From Paraburkholderia sp. CNPSo 3272 (lineage in GTDB: Bacteria > Pseudomonadota > Gammaproteobacteria > Burkholderiales > Burkholderiaceae), in the NCBI RefSeq assembly GCF_024206495.1, contig NZ_JAMBPQ010000013.1, forward strand, positions 124,001-188,000: DNA of 64,000 bases, written 5' to 3'. Shown piece by piece: positions 1-7,795 of the stretch (the stretch's first letter is position 1; the number at the start of each line of letters is the position of its first letter). The notes under the pieces are model-generated. The model was not told the DNA's origin. It did no database searches and worked only from the letters and a program-made list of their open reading frames with translations. Made by a program: the position numbers and the translations under genes.

Positions 1-120
1 CGTTTTCCTCACGCCGCGCGCGTGCACACCCGTGTGGACGCATGGGGCGTGCCGGACCTCCCTCGCCATCGGCCGGTATTGCATTTGCGCACGGGGTGAA
101 TCTTCTGTGGGGGAGCCTTC

Positions 121-507
121 ATGAGCACGAGCCAGCATCCTTCTACGCAGCGCAAGGGCGGCCGCCCGGCGCGGCAGCGTCACGCCCACGCGAGCGCCGC
201 CAAAAGTCACGCGAAAAGCGCCACGAGCGGCGCCGCGAATAAATGGTCGAAGCACGTGAACGAGACGAGCGACGCCATGGACATCGAGTCGGGCGTATTC
301 AAGTCCGGCAGCGCCGAAGCGATCGCCCGCTCGCTCAAGGAATCGTCGCTGCACAGCCGGCGGCGCAAGGGCACGCCGTTTCAGTCGGCCATGTCGATGC
401 TGAACTTCTACATCAACCGCGCGGGCAGGAACCTGCCCAAATCGCGGCGCGACACGCTCGTGAAAGCCAAGGGAAAGCTGCGGGAAGCGTTTGGCCGCAA
501 ACCCTGA
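121..507 (+). CDS. DUF3175 domain protein
   Basis: This is a basic 128-residue protein of unknown function. The first 40 residues are a low-complexity Lys/Arg/Ala/His-rich tail, which suggests nucleic-acid contact or disorder. Residues 42-128 match the DUF3175 family as I know it, with the features KWSKHV, SGVFK, the IARSLK segment, SAMSMLNFYINRAG and a C-terminal REAFGR. The ATG is preceded by a GGGGGAG ribosome binding site about six bases upstream. It lies upstream of acnB on the same strand, but the 180-base gap contains a separate acnB promoter, so the two are probably not one operon. The family assignment is from memory of the sequence pattern; the function is unknown. Confidence 0.85.
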   Translation: MSTSQHPSTQRKGGRPARQRHAHASAAKSHAKSATSGAANKWSKHVNETSDAMDIESGVFKSGSAEAIARSLKESSLHSRRRKGTPFQSAMSMLNFYINRAGRNLPKSRRDTLVKAKGKLREAFGRKP

Positions 508-553
508 CGAAAAATCCCAGACTTTTTCACGCTGCCATGGGCGTTGGCGCCAA

Positions 554-605
554 GTCTTATATAAGACATAAGACATTTGACGTTATATCGTATTGCGCTT
601 AAAAT
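554..605 (+). promoter_or_regulatory. acnB promoter with a perfect palindromic operator-like site
   Basis: GTCTTATATAAGAC (554-567) is a perfect 14-base palindrome, followed directly by another TAAGAC half-site (569-574). Just downstream is a sigma70-type promoter: TTGACG (577-582), a 17-base spacer and TAAAAT (600-605). This predicts transcription from about 612 and a leader of about 75 bases before acnB. The palindrome has the style of GntR-family operators and abuts the -35 box, so a bound protein would probably repress. The regulator identity is inference. Confidence 0.7.
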
Positions 606-686
606 CCCGGTCAAAGCAGTGCCTGGAAAAGCCTCGGAGTGCCTGAAAAGCCTTCGCCTTCAAACGCAATACCAGTAGGTCCCCCA

Positions 687-3272
687 ATGCTTGAAAACTT
701 TCGCGCTCACGTAGCCGCACGCGCCGCGCTCGGCATTCCCCCCCTCCCGCTTACGGCCCAGCAGACCGCCGAACTGGTGGAACTGCTGACGAATCCGCCT
801 GCTGGCGAAGAGCAGACGCTGGTCGACCTGATCACCCACCGCGTGCCGGCGGGCGTCGACGAAGCCGCCCGCGTGAAGGCCGGGTTCCTGGCCGCCGTGG
901 CCAAGGGCGAAACCGCCTGCGCGCTGATCTCGCGCGAGCGAGCCACCGAACTGCTCGGCACGATGCTGGGCGGCTACAACATCGCCCCGCTGATCGCGCT
1001 GCTGTCCGACGCCGAAGTGGGCACCGTGGCTGCCGAAGCGCTTAAGAAAACCCTGCTGATGTTCGACCAGTTCCACGACGTCAAGGAACTGGCCGACAAC
1101 GGCAACGCCAACGCCCGTGCCGTGCTGCAAAGCTGGGCCGACGCCGAATGGTTCACGAGCCGTCCGGAAGTGCCGCAAAGCCTGACCATCACCGTGTTCA
1201 AGGTGACGGGCGAAACCAACACCGACGACCTCTCGCCGGCCCCGGACGCGACCACGCGCCCGGACATCCCTTTGCACGCGCTGGCGATGCTGAAGAACGC
1301 CCGTCCCGGCATCACGCCGGAAGAAGACGGCAAGCGCGGCCCGGTCAAGTTCATCGAATCGCTGAAGGAAAAGGGCCACCTGGTCGCCTATGTGGGCGAC
1401 GTGGTCGGCACCGGCTCCTCGCGCAAGTCGGCCACCAACTCCGTGCTGTGGTTCACGGGCGAAGACATTCCCTTCATCCCGAACAAGCGCTTCGGCGGCG
1501 TGTGTCTCGGCGGCAAGATCGCCCCCATCTTCTACAACACGATGGAAGACGCCGGCGCCCTGCCGATCGAACTCGACGTGTCGCAAATGGAAATGGGCGA
1601 CGTGGTCGAACTGCGCCCGTACGAAGGCCGTGCCCTCAAGAACGGCGCCGTCATCGCCGAATTCCAGGTCAAGTCCGACGTGCTGTTCGACGAAGTGCGC
1701 GCCGGCGGCCGAATTCCGCTGATCATCGGCCGCGGCCTGACGGCCAAGGCGCGTGAAGCGCTGGGTCTGGCGCCTTCGACGCTGTTCCGCCTGCCGCAAA
1801 ACCCGGCCGATACCGGCAAGGGCTTCTCGCTCGCGCAGAAGATGGTCGGCCGCGCATGCGGTCTGCCGGAAGGCCAGGGCGTGCGCCCGGGCACGTACTG
1901 CGAACCGAAGATGACCTCGGTCGGCTCGCAAGATACGACCGGCCCGATGACCCGCGACGAACTGAAGGACCTCGCGTGCCTCGGCTTCTCGGCCGACCTC
2001 GTCATGCAGTCGTTCTGCCACACCGCCGCTTATCCGAAGCCGGTGGACGTGAAGACGCACCAGACGCTGCCGAACTTCATCAGCAACCGCGGCGGTATCG
2101 CGCTGCGTCCGGGCGACGGCGTGATCCACTCGTGGCTGAACCGCATGCTGCTGCCCGACACCGTCGGCACCGGCGGCGACTCGCACACGCGCTTCCCGAT
2201 CGGCATCAGCTTCCCGGCAGGTTCGGGTCTGGTCGCCTTCGCGGCCGCCACCGGCACGATGCCGCTGGACATGCCCGAATCGGTGCTCGTGCGCTTCAAG
2301 GGCAAGATGCAGCCGGGCGTCACGCTGCGCGACCTCGTGAACGCCATCCCGCTGTGGGCGATCAAGCAAGGCTCGCTGACGGTCGCCAAGCAAGGCAAGA
2401 AAAACATCTTCTCGGGCCGCATTCTCGAAATCGAAGGACTGCCCGATCTGAAGGTCGAGCAAGCGTTCGAACTCTCGGATGCATCGGCAGAGCGTTCGGC
2501 CGCCGGTTGCACGGTGCACCTGAACAAGGAACCGATCATCGAATACCTCAACAGCAACATCACGCTGCTGAAGTGGATGATCGCCCAGGGCTACCAGGAC
2601 CCGCGCAGCCTGCAGCGCCGTATCAAGGCGATGGAAGCATGGCTGGCCGATCCGCAACTGCTGCAACCGGATGCGGATGCCGAGTACGCCGCCGTCATCG
2701 AGATCGACCTGGCCGACGTGCATGAGCCGATCGTGGCCTGCCCGAACGATCCGGACGACGTGAAGACGCTCTCGGACGTTGCCGGCGCCAAGATTGACGA
2801 AGTGTTCATCGGCTCGTGCATGACCAACATCGGTCACTTCCGTGCCGCATCGAAGCTGCTCGAAGGCAAGCGCGACATTCCGGTCAAGCTGTGGGTCGCG
2901 CCGCCGACCAAGATGGACCAGAAGCAGCTGACCGAAGAAGGCCACTACGGCGTGTTCGGCACGGCTGGCGCGCGTACCGAAATGCCGGGCTGCTCGCTGT
3001 GCATGGGCAACCAGGCACAGGTGCGCGAAGGCGCAACGGTCATGTCGACCTCGACGCGTAACTTCCCGAACCGTCTGGGCAAGAACACGAACGTGTACCT
3101 CGGCTCGGCGGAACTGGCGGCTATCTGCTCGCGTCTGGGCAAGATCCCGACCAAGGAAGAGTACATGGCCGATATGGGCGTGCTCAACGCCAACGGCGAC
3201 AAGATCTACCAATACATGAACTTCGACCAGATCGCCGACTTCAAGGAAGTGGCCGATACGGTGACGATCTAA
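687..3272 (+). CDS. acnB: Aconitate hydratase B
   Basis: This is an 861-residue AcnB-type aconitase, which interconverts citrate and isocitrate in the cytoplasmic TCA cycle. It has the AcnB order: an N-terminal HEAT-like region starting MLENFRAHV, the swivel domain (NTDDLSPAPDA, GTGSSRKSATNS), then the catalytic domains. The [4Fe-4S] ligands are Cys711 in GSCMTNIGHF and Cys769/Cys772 in GCSLCMGNQ. The start is set at the ATG at 687 because an AGGT ribosome site lies just upstream and known AcnB proteins begin MLE; an in-frame start at 639 would add 16 atypical residues. It has its own promoter and a strong terminator, so it is monocistronic. The length matches the family. Confidence 0.98.
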   Translation: MLENFRAHVAARAALGIPPLPLTAQQTAELVELLTNPPAGEEQTLVDLITHRVPAGVDEAARVKAGFLAAVAKGETACALISRERATELLGTMLGGYNIAPLIALLSDAEVGTVAAEALKKTLLMFDQFHDVKELADNGNANARAVLQSWADAEWFTSRPEVPQSLTITVFKVTGETNTDDLSPAPDATTRPDIPLHALAMLKNARPGITPEEDGKRGPVKFIESLKEKGHLVAYVGDVVGTGSSRKSATNSVLWFTGEDIPFIPNKRFGGVCLGGKIAPIFYNTMEDAGALPIELDVSQMEMGDVVELRPYEGRALKNGAVIAEFQVKSDVLFDEVRAGGRIPLIIGRGLTAKAREALGLAPSTLFRLPQNPADTGKGFSLAQKMVGRACGLPEGQGVRPGTYCEPKMTSVGSQDTTGPMTRDELKDLACLGFSADLVMQSFCHTAAYPKPVDVKTHQTLPNFISNRGGIALRPGDGVIHSWLNRMLLPDTVGTGGDSHTRFPIGISFPAGSGLVAFAAATGTMPLDMPESVLVRFKGKMQPGVTLRDLVNAIPLWAIKQGSLTVAKQGKKNIFSGRILEIEGLPDLKVEQAFELSDASAERSAAGCTVHLNKEPIIEYLNSNITLLKWMIAQGYQDPRSLQRRIKAMEAWLADPQLLQPDADAEYAAVIEIDLADVHEPIVACPNDPDDVKTLSDVAGAKIDEVFIGSCMTNIGHFRAASKLLEGKRDIPVKLWVAPPTKMDQKQLTEEGHYGVFGTAGARTEMPGCSLCMGNQAQVREGATVMSTSTRNFPNRLGKNTNVYLGSAELAAICSRLGKIPTKEEYMADMGVLNANGDKIYQYMNFDQIADFKEVADTVTI

Positions 3273-3332
3273 GTGTGATGCTGGAGTACGGCGCGGGGCT
3301 TGGGTTGTAGATCCGCGTCGTGGCACCGGACA

Positions 3333-3371
3333 ATGGCGCCGCAGGCTGAATGCCTGCGGCGCCATTTTTTT
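3333..3371 (+). terminator. Rho-independent terminator of acnB
   Basis: A perfect 14-bp stem (3333-3346 with 3352-3365) closes a five-base TGAAT loop and is followed by a run of Ts to 3371. It sits about 60 bases after the acnB stop. The adjacent TetR gene converges on it from the other side and ends at 3375. Confidence 0.92.
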
Positions 3372-3374
3372 GGT

Positions 3375-3968
3375 TCACCGGGATCCGTGGGAGCCGTTGC
3401 GGGAAGCAATGACTGCCCGAACCACCAGCATGACGCGTTCGATCCTCGCGCCAGGCCGGATGCGGCCTGCACGTTCGAGTTCGGCAAGTCCATGCAGGGC
3501 TGCCCAAAAGGTCTCTGTCACGTTCTCGACATCGGTGCTGAACGGCGCAACGACCGACGCGAGCGCTTCGAAACCGGCCCGCAGTTCCGGTCGGGTTTCG
3601 GCGTCGCCAAACCGCAGATCGGTCGGGAGCGTAAACATTGCCTCGTAGAGCGCGGGACACCGCGCTGCGAAGCCGAGATAGGCCTTGGCGACATCCCCGA
3701 GGGCGTTTTCTTGCCCCGCCGCGCCCTGCGCCGCTCCCCGAAGCGCAACCGTGAGTTCCTGAAAGCCCTCTAGAGCAACGGCTGAAACAATCGCGTTCCG
3801 GTTTTCAAAATGCGAGTAAAGGACCGGCTGGCTATATTCGATCTCTTCGGCGAGGCGGCGAACCGTGACCGCATCCCAGCCTTCGCGCTCCGCGATCACG
3901 CGCGCTGCCGCGACGATGCGGGACTCGCGCTCAGCCCGCTGCCGGCCTTTGCGTTCGGCGATACTCAA
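3375..3968 (-). CDS. TetR/AcrR family regulator (WHG-type C-terminal domain)
   Basis: This is a TetR-family repressor of about 197 residues. The N-terminal HTH is clear (TVRRLAEEIEYSQPVLYSHFENRNAIV). The C-terminal half contains FWAALHGLAEL, the hallmark of the TetR C-terminal WHG class. No ATG is suitable: a TTG at 3968 follows a purine-rich GGAGAGGAAGG sequence and gives MSIAERKGRQ, and another TTG at 3989 would add seven residues. It is divergent from the DUF4267/DoxX-like pair, and a perfect inverted repeat lies between them within the rightward promoter. It therefore very likely represses that pair and possibly itself. The ligand is unknown. Confidence 0.9.
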   Translation of the reverse strand: MSIAERKGRQRAERESRIVAAARVIAEREGWDAVTVRRLAEEIEYSQPVLYSHFENRNAIVSAVALEGFQELTVALRGAAQGAAGQENALGDVAKAYLGFAARCPALYEAMFTLPTDLRFGDAETRPELRAGFEALASVVAPFSTDVENVTETFWAALHGLAELERAGRIRPGARIERVMLVVRAVIASRNGSHGSR

Positions 3969-4018
3969 CCTTCCTCTCCCAGACCCCAATGGTCCATGGC
4001 TCGCGATGATACGGGAGC

Positions 4019-4047
4019 TTGATAATCTAGCAACGCTAGATTATATT
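4019..4047 (+). promoter_or_regulatory. Promoter with TetR operator in its spacer
   Basis: TTGATA (4019-4024), a 17-base spacer and TATATT (4042-4047) form a good sigma70 promoter reading right into the DUF4267 gene. Filling the spacer is a perfect inverted repeat with 10-base arms ATAATCTAGC and GCTAGATTAT (4022-4031 and 4035-4044) around AAC. Its size, symmetry and place beside a TetR gene make it the probable operator. Leftward, TATAAT at 4045-4040 could be the -10 box of the TetR gene, which would give autoregulation. Confidence 0.8.
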
Positions 4048-4080
4048 CCGTCACTACAACCTGAGGCATAGGACTCTGTA

Positions 4081-4461
4081 ATGCATTGGCTCTCGTCCGG
4101 ACTGGCGCTATTCCTCGCCCTCGCCATTATCGCGATAGGCACCCAATATCTTGTGAGGCCAATGACTGCGACACGCAGTTTCGGTCTGCCGCTTCCAGAA
4201 AACGGCGCCAACACCGCCTGGTGGCTTCGCCTGAAGGGCGTGCGCGACATTGCGTCCGGCCTGGCGGTCCTGGCGTTCATGGTGTGGGGCACGCCGCTCG
4301 GGATAGGCATTGTCCTGCTCGTGGAAGCCGTCATCCCGGTTGGCGACATGCTGATCATTCTTGCCGCCAAAGGCTCCGCCAAAAGCGCCTTCGGCATGCA
4401 TGGCGCGACGGCCGTGCTGATGGTCTTCACCGCGATTTCGACGATTATGGGAGGGCGTTGA
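4081..4461 (+). CDS. DUF4267 family small membrane protein
   Basis: This is a 126-residue inner-membrane protein with about four hydrophobic helices (residues about 5-23, 56-75, 77-97 and 105-122). The conserved-looking segment WWLRLKGVRDIASGL between helices fits the DUF4267 family, whose function is unknown. It is the first gene of a two-gene operon, followed after one base by a DoxX-like gene, and is controlled by the TetR-operator promoter just upstream. Small DoxX/DUF4267 proteins under TetR control are often inducible membrane proteins linked to stress or small-molecule oxidation; that role is inference. Confidence 0.8.
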   Translation: MHWLSSGLALFLALAIIAIGTQYLVRPMTATRSFGLPLPENGANTAWWLRLKGVRDIASGLAVLAFMVWGTPLGIGIVLLVEAVIPVGDMLIILAAKGSAKSAFGMHGATAVLMVFTAISTIMGGR

Positions 4462-4462
4462 T

Positions 4463-4783
4463 ATGATCCACGCGCTTTCGATCTGGCTCCTCGCCGCCGG
4501 CTTTTTTGGCGCCGGTCTCTTCAACGCCTACGGCACGTCCGGGTCGCAAAGCGATTACGCCCGCTGGGGTTACCCGCGCTGGTGGGGTCGTTTGACCGGC
4601 GCACTGGAGATGGTGTGCGCTGTTCTGATCGCGCTGCCGGCAACTCGCATGATGGGTCTGGCGCTCGGGGCGCTAATCATTGCGGCAGCAGTTTTGACCG
4701 TTCTGCGTCATCGCGACTTCTCGCACCTTGTGCCGCTGAGTGTCTTTGTCGCCGCGATCGCGCTCGCAGGATTTTCGGCTTGA
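4463..4783 (+). CDS. DoxX-like small membrane protein
   Basis: This 106-residue protein has four predicted transmembrane segments and resembles DoxX-like proteins: a first helix with GAGLFNAYG, then YPRWWGRLTGALEMVCAVLIALP and a short hydrophobic C-terminus. It begins one base after the stop of the DUF4267 gene and is surely co-transcribed with it. The function of this branch is not established. It ends before a hairpin shared with the convergent BON gene. Confidence 0.8.
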   Translation: MIHALSIWLLAAGFFGAGLFNAYGTSGSQSDYARWGYPRWWGRLTGALEMVCAVLIALPATRMMGLALGALIIAAAVLTVLRHRDFSHLVPLSVFVAAIALAGFSA

Positions 4784-4792
4784 GAGAGTCCA

Positions 4793-4825
4793 CGCGCTGA
4801 CTGCACATCCCGTGCAATCAGCGCG
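4793..4825. terminator. Probable bidirectional terminator hairpin
   Basis: The arms 4793-4806 (CGCGCTGACTGCAC) and 4812-4825 pair at 13 of 14 positions around a five-base loop. The hairpin lies between the convergent DoxX-like and BON genes. There is no T-run, so it may act with other factors or only stabilise the 3' ends. Confidence 0.5.
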
Positions 4826-4845
4826 CGAATGCCAACGCGCTGTAC

Positions 4846-5208
4846 TCAGCCGTTCCCGCCGTGAAAGAGCGTCAGCCTGTTCGTCACCGAAGTCACGCCC
4901 TGCACCGAACGCGCCACCTCTTCCGCCTGGCGGATCTGGTCGCCAGTGCGAACCGTACCGCTCAGCGTCACAGCGCCGCTGCGCGCGCGCACGAAAACGC
5001 CGGACACGTTGAATCCCTGCGCCCTCGACAAGGCTCGCCGCACGGCACGGGCAAGTGCGCGGTCTGCCTTTTTGTCGCTGGGCGCCGCCTGGGTCGTGCC
5101 CGGTGCCATCGACGCGTCCGTTGGCGCATTTTCCGATTGGGCATGCGCCATGCCAGCGACGGTGAACAGAAAAGACGCGAACACGGCGCATCGCAGATTT
5201 GATTTCAT
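4846..5208 (-). CDS. BON domain periplasmic protein
   Basis: This 120-residue protein has a Sec signal peptide (residues 1 to about 24, cleavage after GMAHA) and one BON domain at about residues 48-117, with the typical GAVTLSGTVRTGDQIRQAEEVARSV pattern and SVTNRL near the end. BON domains are thought to bind phospholipids or hydrophobic ligands, and proteins of this size act in envelope or osmotic-stress maintenance. The start at 5208 has a strong AGGAGAGG ribosome site; an upstream in-frame start at 5256 lacks one and would disrupt the signal peptide. It appears to be a single-gene unit, convergent with the DoxX-like operon. Confidence 0.88.
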   Translation of the reverse strand: MKSNLRCAVFASFLFTVAGMAHAQSENAPTDASMAPGTTQAAPSDKKADRALARAVRRALSRAQGFNVSGVFVRARSGAVTLSGTVRTGDQIRQAEEVARSVQGVTSVTNRLTLFHGGNG

Positions 5209-5310
5209 GACCCTCTCCTGACAGTGCCGCGCAGGGACGCGCCGGCCGCGACTCATATTGCACCACCATGCGAACAGCCGCTCCGAAGGCGCGCGAATCG
5301 CGCCGTCGCG

Positions 5311-6180
5311 CTACACAGCCGCGGATGCCGCCGCCACGCCCAGAAAGGTCTGCACGATTCCTCGCTTGCGTTGGCTGTGAAGGCAGGCGACCGAATCTAT
5401 ATTGCAGCCGCGCAGTTCCTCCACCGGGAGGGCAATGGAACGCGCGCCCTCGGGAATCTCGCGCTCGAGCACGAATCCGATGCCGAGGCCTTGTCGGACG
5501 GCCTCCAGAACGGCCTCGCGACTACCGAGGTTCATCGCTGTGCGGAGCGACATCCCCGCACGCCGCAACGCTTCGTCGACGAGCCGTTGGGTGTTGGAAC
5601 CCGCCTCCCGGCGAATCACCGCATACGCCCCGAGATCGCCGAGGGATACGCTTTTGGCCGCTGCTAGCGGATGATGCTCCGGCACGAGCACCCGCATGTC
5701 CTGCCGCGCGACGGGAATCGACGCCACACGCGCATCGCTCCTGGCATTGCCGATAACCACCGCGTCGACCCGATACGCGAGCAGATCGTCCCAGACCTCG
5801 CGCTGACTTCCGAACGAGACCGAAACTTCGATATCGGGGTATTGCGAGCGAAATGCGGCCACCACCTGAAGAACCACCTGTGGCCCGTCGGCGGCAAGTT
5901 TGAGGCTGCCGTGCTGGAAGTTCGTCGCCCGGCTCACCATGTCCTCGATCTGCTCCTGCGCCGCAAACATCTGGCGGGTCAATTCGAAGAGCGGCTTCGC
6001 GGCATCGGTTGGTTGCACGCCCTCATTCGTGCGGATAAACAGCGCCTGCTTGCAATCCTCTTCGAGATTGCGGATCTGCGCCGTAATGGCCGGTTGCGTC
6101 AGACCGAGAAGATTCGCCGCCTTCGAAAAACTGCCCTCGCGCACGACCGCGTCGAACGCCCTGAGCTGGAAATAGCGCAT
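5311..6180 (-). CDS. LysR-type transcriptional regulator
   Basis: This is a 289-residue LTTR. The winged HTH covers residues 1-60 (RAFDAVVREGSFSKAANLLGLTQPAITAQI), followed by a periplasmic-binding-protein-like effector domain. The start at 6180 gives the usual MRYFQL opening; upstream in-frame codons lack family similarity. It is divergent from the ureidoglycolate-lyase-like gene across 130 bases, the standard LTTR arrangement, so that gene is its likely target. The effector cannot be read from the sequence, though an ureide or related C2/C4 acid would fit. Confidence 0.92.
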   Translation of the reverse strand: MRYFQLRAFDAVVREGSFSKAANLLGLTQPAITAQIRNLEEDCKQALFIRTNEGVQPTDAAKPLFELTRQMFAAQEQIEDMVSRATNFQHGSLKLAADGPQVVLQVVAAFRSQYPDIEVSVSFGSQREVWDDLLAYRVDAVVIGNARSDARVASIPVARQDMRVLVPEHHPLAAAKSVSLGDLGAYAVIRREAGSNTQRLVDEALRRAGMSLRTAMNLGSREAVLEAVRQGLGIGFVLEREIPEGARSIALPVEELRGCNIDSVACLHSQRKRGIVQTFLGVAAASAAV

Positions 6181-6309
6181 CGCCACCTCGAACCTCACCC
6201 CATAAATCCCGATGCGAAAATATAGCACCGGTATTAATTTGACTGCACGGGGGACGCGCTCTACGCTCGGTGCGGTTGCGGGTGTGGTGATCCGCCCTTT
6301 TGACGCCTG

Positions 6310-6972
6310 ATGAGATACGAAATGAGCAAACAGATCGACTACCTCAATCCCGCCCTCCCGCGGGGCCTGCGGCGAGTGGCGATGCCCGTGGTCGACGCGA
6401 CCCCGGCAACACTGAACGGCTATGGCGGGCTGGTGGACGACCCGCACGCATGCCAGGTGGAAATCGTCCAGTGGCCTGCACTCGGGTCAAGACCTATCGA
6501 CCCGGGAACCGGCGACGAAGCGGGCACGACTGAAGGCACGTTCGTCAGCGAGTGGCGCGGCGACATTCTCTACGGTCGCAACGAAGCGGTAGGCGGCAAC
6601 TATGTTCTCGCCTACGCAACCGAGCCCGACGACGCACGCGAAGACAGCACCGCCGCGCCGGAACGCATGTTGATATGGCATGCGAACTATCACCCCGACG
6701 GCGGGCAACTGTTCTTTCCGCTCGATCGTCGCCCGTTCTACGTGCCGCTGGCATTGCCGGGCGACGACATTACGCCGGAGAAGTTCGTGTGCTTCCGCTT
6801 CGACGGACGGCAGGGTCTGTATATCCATCCCAACATCTGGCATGAAGGCGTGTTCACGCTCGACGGCACTCAGCGATTCTTCGACAAACAAGGCGCCGTG
6901 CATGCACGCGTCTCAGTCGAATTCGCGACAGAGTTCGGCTGTCTGCTCGAGGCCGCCATCACGCGTGACTGA
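6310..6972 (+). CDS. Ureidoglycolate lyase (AllA)-like protein
   Basis: The 220-residue protein belongs to the AllA/ureidoglycolate lyase fold group. It is a cupin-like barrel with the C-terminal pattern YIHPNIWHEGVF and HARVSVEF. AllA releases urea from ureidoglycolate to give glyoxylate in allantoin breakdown. No other purine-degradation gene is in the window, so the true substrate may be a different ureido or keto acid. An alternative ATG at 6322 (MSKQIDY) is slightly better placed relative to a weak GAG site. It is probably controlled by the divergent LysR gene. Family membership is fairly sure; the substrate is not. Confidence 0.75.
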   Translation: MRYEMSKQIDYLNPALPRGLRRVAMPVVDATPATLNGYGGLVDDPHACQVEIVQWPALGSRPIDPGTGDEAGTTEGTFVSEWRGDILYGRNEAVGGNYVLAYATEPDDAREDSTAAPERMLIWHANYHPDGGQLFFPLDRRPFYVPLALPGDDITPEKFVCFRFDGRQGLYIHPNIWHEGVFTLDGTQRFFDKQGAVHARVSVEFATEFGCLLEAAITRD

Positions 6973-7010
6973 CGCGCGCCGCTCGCGCAGAAGCACTCGG
7001 ACGCATGAGG

Positions 7011-7238
7011 CTAGCGAACATCGCTCGAGCGCGTCACGTCCTTTGCTTCTGTGTCGACGGCATCGCTGTGCTGCACTGCATGCTGCCTTTCAGGCGTTTC
7101 GTCTTGCGCCATGCCTTCCTTGAATCCCTTCACCGCGACGCCCAGATCGCCTCCGATGTTCCGTAGCTTCTTCGTACCGAAAACCAGTGCCACGATCAGG
7201 AGAACGATCATCCAATGCCATATGCTCAATGAACCCAT
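7011..7238 (-). CDS. tatA: Sec-independent translocase subunit TatA (paralogue, standing alone)
   Basis: This 75-residue TatA protein has an N-terminal membrane helix (MGSLSIWHWMIVLLIVALVFGTKKL), the FGTKKLRNIGGDLG hinge and amphipathic helix, and an acidic tail. It forms the pore-like component for export of folded proteins carrying twin-arginine signals. The start at 7238 is preceded by AGAGAGGG. No tatB or tatC gene accompanies it, so it is an extra, orphan copy. It is divergent from a polygalacturonase with a twin-arginine signal, and a Tat-targeted HiPIP lies 3 kb away. The orphan may support bulk export of that enzyme. Confidence 0.93.
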   Translation of the reverse strand: MGSLSIWHWMIVLLIVALVFGTKKLRNIGGDLGVAVKGFKEGMAQDETPERQHAVQHSDAVDTEAKDVTRSSDVR

Positions 7239-7381
7239 AACTGAAAACCCTCTCTTTGCGCTCGCGCCTGTCGCTTGCGACGAATGATATGAACCTTGCG
7301 GCCCGACCGGGCGTATCGCCGATGTTCCGCAGGTGTATTGGAACGCGCCGATGTGTCTCGCACGTTTCCTGGAACGGCGGT

Positions 7382-7431
7382 TTTGTATGCGCATGTAACG
7401 CATGCACCTTGGAGATACATGCGAATACAAA
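7382..7431. repeat. Inverted repeat in the tatA/polygalacturonase intergenic region
   Basis: TTTGTATGCGCATG (7382-7395) and CATGCGAATACAAA (7418-7431) are inverted copies matching at 13 of 14 positions, separated by 22 bases that contain a further GCATGC. It sits in the 557-base gap between the divergent tatA and GH28 genes. It could be a two-site operator or an mRNA hairpin. Apart from this and the TCGTCTGACAA repeats nearby I see nothing else definite in the gap. Confidence 0.45.
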
Positions 7432-7526
7432 GGGCACGACCGTTTTTGCGAGACGCTGAAGACGCTTCAGGAAATTGCTGGTCGAGGCGCCGGGCATCGT
7501 TCCCACGGGCGACCTATTAACCCCGC

Positions 7527-7634
7527 TCGTCTGACAAATTTACAATATCGTAAGCTCCCCGGGCCGTTGTCGCAGAAACCCAGGTACACCACCTAGATAA
7601 ATCTGATTGACGATTTCGATGTCGTCTGACAACA
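7527..7634. promoter_or_regulatory. Two TCGTCTGACAA repeats upstream of the polygalacturonase gene
   Basis: TCGTCTGACAA occurs at about 7527-7537 and again at 7622-7632. The second lies in a near-palindrome TGTCGTCTGACAACA (7620-7634) with 12 of 15 symmetric positions, the style of FadR/GntR-family operators. The spacing is 95 bases, about nine helical turns, which would permit looping. This is a candidate for control of the GH28 gene; no regulator is adjacent. Confidence 0.45.
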
Positions 7635-7795
7635 ATGTCCAGGGTGATCGAGTCAGCCGCTCCTGTTCGATCTCGCCGCTGTAACCGTCCTCTCCCGTTC
7701 GCAGTAGCGTCGCCATGCGGCCCAGTTGCCGCAGAAGTCGAGCAACGCCCCTGCAGTAAAACTATCCAGCGAGACAACATAGGAGAACGAATCAA

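Noticed and set aside
660..3365. Open frame of about 900 codons opposite acnB
   Set aside because: It lies entirely antisense to acnB, has a Arg/His/Gly-rich composition with no family similarity, and is explained by the codon bias of the real gene.
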